Origin: an uncultured Alphaproteobacteria bacterium
GTDB lineage: Bacteria; Pseudomonadota; Alphaproteobacteria; Micropepsales; Micropepsaceae
NCBI GenBank assembly: GCA_902826695.1
Contig: CADEFU010000016.1
Span: forward strand, 1-64,000
DNA length: 64,000 nucleotides
Direction of reading: 5' to 3'
The notes beneath the pieces were generated by a model. The model worked only from the letters and a program-made list of their open reading frames with translations. It was not told the origin of the DNA and did not search any database. Positions 34,578 to 42,565 of the stretch are shown one piece after another. The first letter of the stretch is position 1. Every line of letters starts with the position of its first letter. Both the position numbers and the translations under genes were made by a program.

Positions 34578-36305
34578 CTAGTTGGCTGGCCCCGTTCTGT
34601 CCGGTTGCGCTGCAAAGCTCAACTCAACAACAGTGCCACCGCCATCTCTAGTACGAGTCGTCATCTCGCCGGAGATTTGTTGCACGAGGGCGTGCATCAA
34701 CCGGATGCTCATGCCGGTGTCTAGCTGTGCATCAAGGCCGGCTCCGTTGTCCGCGATGACCAGGGTTACTCGCCCGTCGCCCGCCGGTTGCAACGACACG
34801 GAGATTTGACCGGCAACGTCCGGTTCGGGAGGCATGTGTCGATAAGCATTCGTCATGGCTTCGTTGACGAACAGCATCAATGGAATAGCCGTGTCGCCGC
34901 TCACTGTGCACGAGACTGCAGTCACGGTCACCGTCAGGTTCGCGTGCGCTTCATCGGCGGCGTGTTGCGCTTGCTTAACTGCTTCCGACAACAGCGGCTT
35001 AAGGTCGACGGCACCACCCAGATCAAGCTCGTAGATCGCGCCATACGTAAGCGCCAGCGCGTTGATTCGCGCGCGCGCTTGGTCCATGGCCGCCCGGGCA
35101 TCCGTGTCGCGCAGATGATTGGACTGCAGATTCAGAAGACTCACGACGATTTGCAGCGTGTTCTTGACGCGATGGTGAATCTCTTTGACCAGGGTGTCCT
35201 TTTGCGCCAGCGCGTCCTTCAAGCTGCGATCGCGTTCTTGCACCGCCCCCGCCATATCCGAAAGCGCCGTGCCCAGGACTTGAAATTCGCGCGGAGCTTT
35301 GTCGAATGATTGCGGACGGATCGCATAGTGGCCCTTGCCGTATGCCACGGCCATTCGAGCGAGCGTGTCGATCCATTGAACGACCAGACGATGCGTTGCC
35401 AGCCAGATTGCAAGCGACGCGATTAGTATCATCAAGACGGGCAACAGGAGGTCGATTGCAACGGACATATAGGAAAGGCGGGTCAGCTCGCTATCGGGCA
35501 TAGCAAACCCGAAAGAATGATCGCTATGGAAAGCGGGCGCGACCGTGAGCGACCATGGCTGGCCGCCGGGTCCTGTCGCGGGAATGATCGCATCGGTCCC
35601 CTTAGGAAAGGGGCTGCTGCGGGCAAAAACGGTGGGTGCGATCTTGGGCGCGTTCGATGCGACGATGCCACCCGCCTTGTCGAGAAGTGCAACAATCGAG
35701 CCGCGTGGCAGTCCAAGCTCGTTTACCAGCCACTCGAGGTTGATGGCCACGTTAAGCGTTCCGTCAAATGCGCCATCGGTTGTCGCCAAGGGTAGAACGC
35801 CTGCGAAGACGGCGTGGCGTAACGCTTCGCTATGGAGCGGTCCGCTGACGAAAAAGTCGCGTCTGACCAGCGCTTCCTTCCACCACGGAAGCGCCGTGAC
35901 GTCGATAGTTGAGGGCGGCAAGACGGCCGCGCAGAGTATTGTCCCGTCCGCCGAAAGTCTCGCTAGGTTGCCGAATGAAGCCAGACCTCTTAGGGAGTCC
36001 TGAAGCCGCCGCTGGCAAGCGTTCCTTCCGAAGCGAATGTCACTTTCGTTGGCGAGCGTAAGGAGTAACTGCTCGGCAGCGACAAAGGCGTTGCGTTCGT
36101 CAGTTGCAATTGAAAACGCGCCTTGGCGCAGAATTTGACGGATGTTCTGTTGATCCAAGCGAATTCGCTCGACGCCTTGCCAAATGCTCAAGGCCGAGAC
36201 AGGCAGGAGAGCGAGGCAGACGAGCGTCAGGAGCCGGACGCCCAGGCTTCGATTCCATGCGCCGGCAGTGGCCGTCTTGTCGCCCACAATCACGCCCGAA
36301 GGCAT
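34578..36305 (-). CDS. Membrane sensor histidine kinase of the general stress response (PhyK-like)
   Basis: 575 residues. Two transmembrane helices (about 22-44 and 283-305) enclose a periplasmic sensor domain of about 240 residues. A HAMP-like linker follows (TLARMAVAYGKGHYAIRP region), then a HisKA_2-type kinase: phosphoacceptor His378 in EIHHRVKNTLQIVVSLLNLQS, the N-box LFVNEAMTNAYRH and the ATP lid VIADNGAGLDAQLDTGMSIR. The gene starts 16 bases before the stop of ecfG and lies in the same operon, in the position where PhyR-cognate kinases are normally found. It is most likely the main kinase, or kinase/phosphatase, for PhyR. Confidence 0.9.
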   Translation of the reverse strand: MPSGVIVGDKTATAGAWNRSLGVRLLTLVCLALLPVSALSIWQGVERIRLDQQNIRQILRQGAFSIATDERNAFVAAEQLLLTLANESDIRFGRNACQRRLQDSLRGLASFGNLARLSADGTILCAAVLPPSTIDVTALPWWKEALVRRDFFVSGPLHSEALRHAVFAGVLPLATTDGAFDGTLNVAINLEWLVNELGLPRGSIVALLDKAGGIVASNAPKIAPTVFARSSPFPKGTDAIIPATGPGGQPWSLTVAPAFHSDHSFGFAMPDSELTRLSYMSVAIDLLLPVLMILIASLAIWLATHRLVVQWIDTLARMAVAYGKGHYAIRPQSFDKAPREFQVLGTALSDMAGAVQERDRSLKDALAQKDTLVKEIHHRVKNTLQIVVSLLNLQSNHLRDTDARAAMDQARARINALALTYGAIYELDLGGAVDLKPLLSEAVKQAQHAADEAHANLTVTVTAVSCTVSGDTAIPLMLFVNEAMTNAYRHMPPEPDVAGQISVSLQPAGDGRVTLVIADNGAGLDAQLDTGMSIRLMHALVQQISGEMTTRTRDGGGTVVELSFAAQPDRTGPAN

Positions 36306-36886
36306 TTCGGAGACAAGCGGTCCAGCTCGCCCAGTATCTCATCGACCGCGTCGCCGCGGTCTTCGCGCCGGCCGAGCGGGGTTGCGGGCTTGTCGAGCAG
36401 ATCTTGGAGCGCGCCGCGGGCGCGCGCCAGGCGGCTTTTGATCGTGCCCAGGGCGCAGCTGCAGATCGCCGCGGCTTCCTCATACGAAAATCCGCCGGCG
36501 CCGACGAGTATCAACACCTCGCGCTGTTCGGCCGACAGCAGCCGTAGCGCGCGAGAGAGATCGGTGAGGTCCAATCTTGCGTCCTGGTTGTCATGTGCCA
36601 CAAGCGCGTTTTCTGCGTCGCTATCGTGCCACGGCTGTTGCCGCCAAGAGCGGCGGCGGTCGGAATAGAATTGGTTGCGCAAGATCATGAAGAGCCACGC
36701 CTTCAAATTCGTGCCTAACTGATATGCCTTGCGGCTCTGCCAAGCCTTGGCCAACGTCTCTTGGCACAAATCGTCGGCGTCCTCGCGATGACCGGCCAAT
36801 GTGCGCGCGAAGGCACGCAAGAACGGAATCAGTGCGATCATTTCGGCGCGAAAGGCGCCGTCGTTTCGTTCTTGAGGGCTCGCCAT
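36290..36886 (-). CDS. ecfG: General stress response sigma factor EcfG
   Basis: 198 residues, ECF group EcfG (sigma region 2 at LIPFLRAFARTLAGHREDADDLCQE and LGTNLKAWLFMILRNQFYSDRRR; region 4 at RALRLLSAEQREVLILVGAGGFSYEEAAAI and ALGTIKSRLARARGAL). It directs RNA polymerase to GGAAC-N16-CGTT promoters. It starts seven bases after the nepR stop, its ribosome site GGAGGAG lying inside the end of nepR, so the anti-sigma factor and sigma factor are translationally linked. A perfect EcfG promoter ahead of nepR implies autoregulation. Confidence 0.96.
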   Translation of the reverse strand: MASPQERNDGAFRAEMIALIPFLRAFARTLAGHREDADDLCQETLAKAWQSRKAYQLGTNLKAWLFMILRNQFYSDRRRSWRQQPWHDSDAENALVAHDNQDARLDLTDLSRALRLLSAEQREVLILVGAGGFSYEEAAAICSCALGTIKSRLARARGALQDLLDKPATPLGRREDRGDAVDEILGELDRLSPKCLRA

Positions 36887-36893
36887 GCCGTGG

Positions 36894-37232
36894 CTACTCC
36901 TCCTTCTTACGATCGATTCGGTCGAGCAGTTCCAGGAATTCAGGCGGCACCGGTTCCTCGACGATCTCGTCGAAGATTCGCTTAAGGCCAGCGCCGATTA
37001 CGTCTTGACGCGCTTTGAGTTCGCCACTCGGGTTTTTCATGGGCTGGTCCGTTTTGCCTTTGTTGCGCCGCCGGTGAGGTGACACGTCGCCGGCAGCAGG
37101 CGCGTCCGGCTCAGCCCGCGCTTCTGAATCAGGTTGGCCCCCTGAATTGGGCTTTCGAGCTGAAGTGCCGCTAGGCGGAACGGGTTCCGGCGGCTGATCT
37201 CTGCGCGTTTTATCTAGTCTATTCGGCATCAA
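36894..37232 (-). CDS. nepR: Anti-sigma factor NepR
   Basis: 112 residues. A long disordered Pro/Arg/Asp-rich N-terminus is followed by the conserved NepR core GAGLKRIFDEIVEEPVPPEF and LELLDRIDRKK (about residues 79-109). It binds EcfG and is titrated by phosphorylated PhyR. It is the first gene of nepR-ecfG-kinase, divergent from phyR, the canonical alphaproteobacterial layout. Confidence 0.93.
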   Translation of the reverse strand: MMPNRLDKTRRDQPPEPVPPSGTSARKPNSGGQPDSEARAEPDAPAAGDVSPHRRRNKGKTDQPMKNPSGELKARQDVIGAGLKRIFDEIVEEPVPPEFLELLDRIDRKKEE

Positions 37233-37288
37233 GTACTACCAGGGTTGGTGTCCAACTCTCGGACGTATGCGGCGACCTGAATATCCAA

Positions 37289-37313
37289 AACGCCCCTTTC
37301 CGCTAAAGGTTCC
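37289..37313 (-). promoter_or_regulatory. EcfG promoter of nepR-ecfG-kinase operon
   Basis: Perfect GGAAC (37313-37309), 16-base spacer, CGTT (37292-37289) on the minus strand. Confidence 0.88.
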
Positions 37314-37321
37314 CAGGTAAT

Positions 37322-37346
37322 GGAACTATTTCTTGCGCGGCGCGTT
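37322..37346 (+). promoter_or_regulatory. EcfG promoter of phyR
   Basis: Perfect GGAAC (37322-37326), 16-base spacer, CGTT (37343-37346); 33 bases before phyR. It is separated by only eight bases from the divergent nepR promoter. Confidence 0.88.
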
Positions 37347-37378
37347 TCCCACTAATCCGAAGCTGGAGAGATCGCCTC

Positions 37379-38170
37379 ATGAGCCTTTCTGCCTCAATTG
37401 CCCCCCATCTCCCTTACCTCCGCCGCTATGCGCGGGCCCTCACGGGGTCCCAAGCGGGTGGGGATTCCTATGTGCGCGCGACGCTCGAGGCGATCTTAGC
37501 GAAGCCCGAGGCGTTCGAGTCCGCTCTGCCGGCACGAATTGCGCTTTACCGCTTGTTTCACGCGATCTGGGCGACGACAAACGACGGCGACCGCGCCTCC
37601 GAGGAGGGGCGCAGTGCTTCATCGCCCGACGAGCGCTTGCAGGCCTTGTCGCCGTCAAACCGCGAGGCATTGCTGTTGAGTGCTCTTGAGGGCTTCAGCC
37701 GCGCCGAAACTGCGCGGATTCTGAACAAGACCGAAGCGGCGGTCGAGGCGCAGATCGTCAAGACTCAGAAGGAGATCGAGCTCCAGCTTTCCTCGCGCGT
37801 ATTGATCATCGAGGACGAGTCCATCATCGCACTCGATCTCGAATCCATCGTGAAAAACCTGGGGCACGAGGTCGTGGGAATCGCTGCGACGCGCGACGAC
37901 GCGGTGCGCAAGGCGTTGACCCATAGACCGGGACTGGTGCTTGCCGACATACGGCTGGCCGACGGAAGTTCGGGGATCGATGCCGTTTCGGAGATCCTAC
38001 GGAGCTTCGACGTGCCCGTCATTTTCATCACGGCCTATCCGGAGCGCCTGTTGACCGGCGAACGGCCGGAGCCGACCTATCTAATCACCAAGCCGTTCTT
38101 GACCGAGACCGTCATGGCGGCGGTGGGGCAGGCGCTCTTCTTCCACCCGGCCAAACAGCGGGCGGCCTAG
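37379..38170 (+). CDS. phyR: General stress response regulator PhyR
   Basis: 263 residues. The N-terminal sigma-factor-like domain (about 1-135, EcfG mimic: APHLPYLRRYARALTGSQ and ALSPSNREALLLSALEGFS) and the C-terminal receiver domain (about 139-260) are both present. Receiver residues are visible: acidic pair Glu145/Asp146 in IIEDES, phosphoacceptor Asp190 in VLADIRLADG, and Lys238 in ITKPF. On phosphorylation the sigma-like domain is exposed and sequesters NepR, freeing EcfG. It has its own EcfG promoter, which makes a positive loop. Confidence 0.97.
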   Translation: MSLSASIAPHLPYLRRYARALTGSQAGGDSYVRATLEAILAKPEAFESALPARIALYRLFHAIWATTNDGDRASEEGRSASSPDERLQALSPSNREALLLSALEGFSRAETARILNKTEAAVEAQIVKTQKEIELQLSSRVLIIEDESIIALDLESIVKNLGHEVVGIAATRDDAVRKALTHRPGLVLADIRLADGSSGIDAVSEILRSFDVPVIFITAYPERLLTGERPEPTYLITKPFLTETVMAAVGQALFFHPAKQRAA

Positions 38171-38227
38171 AGGCGGCGGAGACCGCTGAACCCGATCGTC
38201 GAAATCGTGACGGGGTTTTCGCGTAGG

Positions 38228-38443
38228 TCAAACTGCTGAATCTTGGAGCAGGGCGACCGTGCGCTCCAAAGCGATGAGTCGGGGCGCAATTGTTGCGCGA
38301 GCTTCTGCCGCGCTGGGGCCGAGCCACCGGCCCACTTGTTGCAACTCTTGAATTCGCTCGCGGTAGTACGCGATGTGTTCTAGGCGCTCTTCGTGAGTCA
38401 TCCGGACACTGCTGCCCACTGCGCCCGGTGCGAATTCGCGCAT
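38228..38443 (-). CDS. Small soluble helical protein of unknown function
   Basis: 71 residues from the ATG at 38443 (AAAGGGGAAAG upstream); a TTG 18 bases earlier would add six residues. Helical with MTHEERLEHIAYYRERIQEL and a second helix ending ALERTVALLQDS, suggestive of a small helical hairpin. A perfect EcfG promoter lies 27 bases upstream. No family recognised. Confidence 0.65.
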   Translation of the reverse strand: MREFAPGAVGSSVRMTHEERLEHIAYYRERIQELQQVGRWLGPSAAEARATIAPRLIALERTVALLQDSAV

Positions 38444-38469
38444 TGCTTTCCCCTTTGCCAATACTTCTA

Positions 38470-38494
38470 AACGCGTGTTCGCGCGCTTCGTTCC
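38470..38494 (-). promoter_or_regulatory. EcfG-type promoter (GGAAC-N16-CGTT)
   Basis: -35 at 38494-38490, -10 at 38473-38470, directing the 71-residue protein gene. Confidence 0.78.
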
Positions 38495-38543
38495 CGCTTC
38501 GGAGTGATTGCTTGCGGTGGACGCTGGAGCATGCGCATCGCGC

Positions 38544-38568
38544 GGAACGCAACGGCGGCAAGGGCGTT
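38544..38568 (+). promoter_or_regulatory. EcfG-type promoter (GGAAC-N16-CGTT)
   Basis: -35 at 38544-38548, -10 at 38565-38568, 36 bases before the two-PRC-barrel gene. Confidence 0.8.
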
Positions 38569-38604
38569 ACTCCTTCGCGAGGTCTCTCGCACAGGAGATG
38601 TTCT

Positions 38605-39441
38605 ATGAATCGATTGATGATTTCCGCGGCGACGACTGCGTTGCTCGCGGGCGCTGCGCTTGGTGCAGCTGTTCCCAAGGAAAAGCCGGCGCAGCAAAGC
38701 GCTCAGCCCACGGACACGATGTCCGAGGCATGGCGTTCTCTGCAGGATGGCGCCTATGACACCTGGCAAGCGACAGCGCATGCTTTCGACGAAATGACGA
38801 GAAAATCGCAGCAGGATCTGGTTGTTGCCACAGCTTTGCCAGGCGGCATTTCGGGCAAGCAATTGATCGGCACGCCGATCGAGAGCGTGAAAGAAGGGCG
38901 TGTCGGCTCGATTGCGGATTTGGTGCTGGGCAAGGACAACCACGTCGACGCGATCGTCGTGTCGGACGGCGGCTTCCTGGGCATCAACAACGCTCAGATT
39001 CCGGTAAAGCCCGGCCTGATCTCGATCTCACGCGAGAAAAACGGGACGCTGCGCGCGCGTACCAACGTGACAGAGGCGCAACTCGACAAAGCATCGCTTG
39101 GGGGCGCCTTCTTGACGCGAATCGAAGCCATGAACGAGCGATTCAAGGACCCGAAGACGAAAACCCTCTCGCGCATCATTGGCGCAACCGTTGCGGGTCC
39201 GGGCGGAAGGACTGTGGGCGTCGTCAACGACCTGCTGCTGTCACCGGTTGGCGATGCACAATTCGGGTTGCTTTCGATCGGCGGCACAATGGGTGTTGGT
39301 TCAAAGCAGGTGGCCGTCAAGGTATCCACGCTGCAGTTCACGAGTTCGGATCAACCGCTGAAGACGGTCATGACGGAGGCCCAACTCAAAGCGTTGGCCC
39401 CTGTTCGCGGCGCAACGGGCGCATCGTCGGTGAGCAACTAG
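38605..39441 (+). CDS. Secreted protein with two PRC-barrel domains
   Basis: 278 residues from the ATG at 38605 (AGGAG upstream). Signal peptide at the start (MNRLMISAATTALLAGAALG). Two PRC-barrel-like domains: the first around residues 88-150 (GKQLIGTPIESVKEGRVGSI, then HVDAIVVSDGGFLGINN), the second around 190-250 (GATVAGPGGRTVGVVNDLLL, then AQFGLLSIGGTMGVGSKQVA). Each is followed by an acidic/Ala linker with EAQL. Probably a periplasmic stress protein; no enzymatic motif. Preceded by a perfect EcfG promoter. Confidence 0.82.
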   Translation: MNRLMISAATTALLAGAALGAAVPKEKPAQQSAQPTDTMSEAWRSLQDGAYDTWQATAHAFDEMTRKSQQDLVVATALPGGISGKQLIGTPIESVKEGRVGSIADLVLGKDNHVDAIVVSDGGFLGINNAQIPVKPGLISISREKNGTLRARTNVTEAQLDKASLGGAFLTRIEAMNERFKDPKTKTLSRIIGATVAGPGGRTVGVVNDLLLSPVGDAQFGLLSIGGTMGVGSKQVAVKVSTLQFTSSDQPLKTVMTEAQLKALAPVRGATGASSVSN

Positions 39442-39734
39442 GCTTGCGAGTCGGGGCGGGGTGATCCTCGCTCCGATCCCTAAGCGTTCGCGACCTCGCG
39501 GAGCCTTCTTTCCGAGGGCACCAGTGGGATCGCCGCAGGCGAGGCCTTGGGAGGCGCGCCTAAAAGGAGGATGATGGCCGTTGGGGACACGTGAGCGGAG
39601 GCTTTCAGACCCATAACGCGCGCTCACCAAAACAGAAAGCACGACAATGACCGCAATCATCGCTGCGCGGGTGCCGATCATTGCAGGTTCCGTTGCCATC
39701 GTCGATTTCCATCCTTGTCGTGAGAACGAAAGCG
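39442..39734. other. Intergenic region without a supported gene
   Basis: 293 bases between convergent genes. A minus-strand frame starting at 39699 encodes a hydrophobic segment, but it runs into the neighbouring gene and has no promoter match, so I did not call it. Confidence 0.4.
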
Positions 39735-40310
39735 TTACAAGTGTGCAAGAGCGTCGAGCGGCAGCCCGCGCTCGACTTCCGCACCCGTGAAGGAACGCGT
39801 CGTCGGGGCAGGGATGCCGCTCTCGAGGAACGCCTTCCTCAGATGCTGCTTGCGCTCGGCCATACGCTCGCCGAGTGTCTGGAGGTCGATGTCCGCCTTC
39901 GTCAACTGGGCAAAGAGACCGCCAGGTGCCTCTTCCTCGTCGGCATGATGCTCGATCAATTCCGCCAACACTCTGACCTTGGCGTCGTAGAAATCGTCGC
40001 CGGGCGTCCCCGCCAACAGTTCGGCAATAAGGATCTTGGCGCCGTCGTGTTCGACGTAAGCTTCGTCGAGCAGGTCATTCTCAACGGGGCCGCCGCGGCA
40101 AATCGGATACAGCAGCTCTTCCTCGATTATGATGTGGATGGAAAGCTCGAGGCAGATTTGACGCGCCACCTTGGACTTTTGCGCCATGCCGCGCGCGTTC
40201 TCGTAGTCCTCAAACAGTTCGCCGGCCGCGGTGTGATCGGCCATCAGCAAGGCAATGGCACCCGCCGGCTCGCTTCCGTTTTGCTGGGACTTCTTGTAAC
40301 GAAGCTGCAT
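39735..40310 (-). CDS. Hemerythrin-domain protein
   Basis: 191 residues. Four-helix hemerythrin/HHE pattern with the di-iron ligands LLMADHTAAGELFEDYE, LSIHIIIEEELLYP, YVEHDGAKILIAEL and LIEHHADEEEAPGG. It could bind O2 or NO, or sense redox state. The ribosome site AAAGGAG precedes the ATG. It follows the SYLF-domain gene by 149 bases on the same strand; I find no EcfG promoter of its own. The HHE residues look complete, so iron binding is likely. Confidence 0.88.
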   Translation of the reverse strand: MQLRYKKSQQNGSEPAGAIALLMADHTAAGELFEDYENARGMAQKSKVARQICLELSIHIIIEEELLYPICRGGPVENDLLDEAYVEHDGAKILIAELLAGTPGDDFYDAKVRVLAELIEHHADEEEAPGGLFAQLTKADIDLQTLGERMAERKQHLRKAFLESGIPAPTTRSFTGAEVERGLPLDALAHL

Positions 40311-40459
40311 GGCTGACTCCTTTCGGGTGGCTGGCTTTCAAGGGGGAGCGCCTAGCCGCGCCGTCGACTAGGAGAGCAATGACCGGGCCACGGTTCGCGC
40401 GTCCGTATTGGGCGCGCCGGGTTGGGGGCCATTTACCGTGGCCCGGAACTTCTGCGGTC

Positions 40460-41044
40460 CTAGCGCACCGCCTGCTTGTCGTTGCCGCGATTGATGCGCG
40501 AGATCTTCGTGCCTTCGATGCTGACGCCGGCCATCAGACCCTGCTGATTGAAGATAAAGGCATAAGCGTCGTCCTTTAACGTCGACGTCGAGAGGTTCTT
40601 CGCCATGCCTTCGTCGACGGCGACCACCGTCGGTCCAACGCCGATTTCCCAGCCGGAGCTTTTGACGACGTAGTCGACGGCTTTGTCGTTCATCAGGAAG
40701 ACCACATAGCCATACGACTGCGCGCCGGCCTGCAGACCCCAAGAGCCGGTCACCGAGTTGTAGTAGTCGGTGACTCGCCCGCCCTTCATCATCGTGCCTT
40801 CGCCGTAAGCGCCGCCGAAAATGAGGCCCGCCTTTACGATGTTCGGGAAGATGAGTACCGCGCGCGCGTTGCGTGAGATGTCCGCGGCGGTCCGGTTGGA
40901 CTGCTGGAGGGTGCGGAGTGCTTGAGCCGAATCCCTGTTCAAGTCCTCAGCCGTGGCGGCTTGTGCGGCGCTAACGGCGCCCAAAGCCACGACAGCTGCT
41001 ACAGCGAAGACCGCTGCCATGAAGTTTCGTTTTGTGCTTTTCAT
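40460..41044 (-). CDS. SYLF (YSC84) lipid-binding domain protein, secreted
   Basis: 194 residues from the ATG at 41044. Signal peptide (VAAVVALGAVSAAQA, about residue 30), then the SYLF domain: NARAVLIFPNIVKAGLIFGG, YGEGTMMKGG, VTGSWGLQAGAQSYGYVVFL and the C-terminal TKISRINRG. The family binds lipids or associates with membranes; in bacteria it is periplasmic and stress-induced. Perfect EcfG promoter upstream. Confidence 0.9.
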   Translation of the reverse strand: MKSTKRNFMAAVFAVAAVVALGAVSAAQAATAEDLNRDSAQALRTLQQSNRTAADISRNARAVLIFPNIVKAGLIFGGAYGEGTMMKGGRVTDYYNSVTGSWGLQAGAQSYGYVVFLMNDKAVDYVVKSSGWEIGVGPTVVAVDEGMAKNLSTSTLKDDAYAFIFNQQGLMAGVSIEGTKISRINRGNDKQAVR

Positions 41045-41121
41045 ATTCAAATCCTTCCGAGGGTATCGCTCGACTTCCAAAGAACCGGTCACGCGATCTG
41101 TGACACAGCCTCGATTGTGGG

Positions 41122-41146
41122 AACGCCATTCTCGTAAGATGGTTCC
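41122..41146 (-). promoter_or_regulatory. EcfG-type promoter (GGAAC-N16-CGTT)
   Basis: -35 at 41146-41142, -10 at 41125-41122; 78 bases upstream of the SYLF gene. Confidence 0.8.
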
Positions 41147-41201
41147 GAAGCCCGAGCGGGCACGCGGATCGGCGTCGCCGCGCCGCGCGCCCAGTCCGGT
41201 G

Positions 41202-41402
41202 CTAGTGGAGCGCTTTCTCGAACTTGGCGACCTGTTTTTCGGCTTCTTCTTTGGCGACACCGTAACGTGTCTGAATCATTCCAATCAGCTGGTCGCGCTT
41301 GCCGGCGATCTTTGTGAACTCATCGTCGGTGATGTTGCCCCATGTTTCACGGGCTTTGCCGGTCATTTGCTTCCAATTGCCTTCGATTTGATCCCAGTTC
41401 AT
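41202..41402 (-). CDS. CsbD-family stress protein
   Basis: 66 residues: MNWDQIEGNWKQMTGKARET is the CsbD signature, followed by DDEFTKIAGKRDQLIGMIQT. CsbD-like proteins (YjbJ in E. coli) are small, very abundant general stress proteins of unknown activity. Ribosome site AAAGGAG. EcfG-type promoter with a 17-base spacer upstream. Confidence 0.93.
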   Translation of the reverse strand: MNWDQIEGNWKQMTGKARETWGNITDDEFTKIAGKRDQLIGMIQTRYGVAKEEAEKQVAKFEKALH

Positions 41403-41447
41403 GTCCTACTCCTTTGAGATGCAGCGGCGGCCGCCGCGCAGACATGA

Positions 41448-41473
41448 AACGCGTCAATCGAGGATGTGGTTCC
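41448..41473 (-). promoter_or_regulatory. EcfG-type promoter (GGAAC-N17-CGTT)
   Basis: -35 at 41473-41469, -10 at 41451-41448 on the minus strand, 45 bases upstream of csbD. Confidence 0.7.
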
Positions 41474-41551
41474 GTGTGATTCCATGAAATCGAGGGAGCG
41501 CCGGATGATCCGACGCTCCCTCTAGTCAAAGCGAACTTGCTGTTACCGGCG

Positions 41552-42064
41552 TTACTGCTGCGCCGCCGGTGCGACGGGCATCTTCTCGATGTCCGCTTTG
41601 GACAGCGAGGCAACGAGAATGTTGCGATCCTTCAAGTACGTGAACGTTTTCGCGTCGATTGCGACGGCGCGTTCACCGACGTTCAAGAAGCCGCCCACTT
41701 CGACGATCACCGCATTGGCCTTTCCGTTCGGGCCCACAACGACCGAGCGCACTTCGCCGACCGCTTGGCCGTCGGAAGTTTTCACCGACGCCGTCGAGAG
41801 TGTCGCCGCGGGATTCGGGACGTCTACCCCGTTGAGGCCGGCAGCGATTTCACCCGGCGTGATCTGCGCGTTCGGCGCTGCAACCTGTTCGACTTCATTG
41901 GCGGCTTCCGCGGCTGTGCGTTCCGCAGCGTTCGGTGCCGGCTGCGCTGCCAGGTCCGACGCTTGGTCCTGCTTTTCCTGCGCTACAGGCGTCTTCTGCT
42001 CGCAGCCGGTGGCCAAAAGCGCCGCAGCGATTGCCGTTGTGGTGAATAGAGCTGTTCTCAGCAT
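41552..42064 (-). CDS. PRC-barrel lipoprotein
   Basis: 170 residues from the ATG at 42064. Signal peptide with lipobox ALLATGC (Cys19), an Ala/Glu/Gln-rich linker, then a PRC-barrel-like domain (about 105-165: KTSDGQAVGEVRSVVVGPNG, ANAVIVEVGGFLNVGERAVA, then LKDRNILVASLSKADIEKMP). Third PRC-barrel protein in this block. Perfect EcfG promoter upstream. Confidence 0.83.
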   Translation of the reverse strand: MLRTALFTTTAIAAALLATGCEQKTPVAQEKQDQASDLAAQPAPNAAERTAAEAANEVEQVAAPNAQITPGEIAAGLNGVDVPNPAATLSTASVKTSDGQAVGEVRSVVVGPNGKANAVIVEVGGFLNVGERAVAIDAKTFTYLKDRNILVASLSKADIEKMPVAPAAQQ

Positions 42065-42133
42065 GTGGTGTTCCTTCGGTTTTCGTGTTGCGCCAGAGAT
42101 CGGCCCGATGCCGCCCAAGACGTCAGATCAATG

Positions 42134-42158
42134 AACGCGGGTCGGATGAGCGAGTTCC
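42134..42158 (-). promoter_or_regulatory. EcfG-type promoter (GGAAC-N16-CGTT)
   Basis: -35 at 42158-42154, -10 at 42137-42134 on the minus strand, upstream of the PRC-barrel lipoprotein gene. Confidence 0.8.
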
Positions 42159-42190
42159 GCGGATGCGACGGTTCCGCGCGGTGGCCGCAC

Positions 42191-42535
42191 CTACGCCGCC
42201 TGATGCTCAACACGCAACAGCACGCGTTTGACGACGTAGAACACTGTGATCACGACCAAGTAACCGACAATGAGCGCGAGCACATAGCGCCAGTACTGGC
42301 TGTCGACGAGCGGCGGTAGGCGGAATGCAGCGCCGTTGGCCAGAACGGGAAGCATGACGTCGGCAACGAGATGCACCACGGTTGCGCCAAGAGCGAACGC
42401 GACGATGCGGCTCCAGCTGTGCATCAAGAAGGCCGCAGCGATCGCAATGATCAAGCCTTGGACTGCGTTGATGTGGGCGAAGCCCGATTGCAGATACACA
42501 TTTGCGTCGTTCAAGAGGGTTTGTAGCGTTTCCAT
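42191..42535 (-). CDS. Small membrane protein of unknown function
   Basis: 114 residues with three hydrophobic helices (about 24-42, 45-65 and 83-105). It starts 30 bases after the OmpA-family gene on the same strand and is probably co-transcribed with it. No recognised family. Confidence 0.7.
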   Translation of the reverse strand: METLQTLLNDANVYLQSGFAHINAVQGLIIAIAAAFLMHSWSRIVAFALGATVVHLVADVMLPVLANGAAFRLPPLVDSQYWRYVLALIVGYLVVITVFYVVKRVLLRVEHQAA

Positions 42536-42565
42536 GTCTGTTTCCTTTGCTGGGGTCGTGCCGGC

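Noticed and set aside
39301..39699. Minus-strand frame with a hydrophobic N-terminus
   Set aside because: Overlaps the 3' end of the PRC-barrel gene by about 140 bases, has a weakly placed ribosome site, no EcfG-type promoter, and an Arg-rich shadow-like C-terminus.
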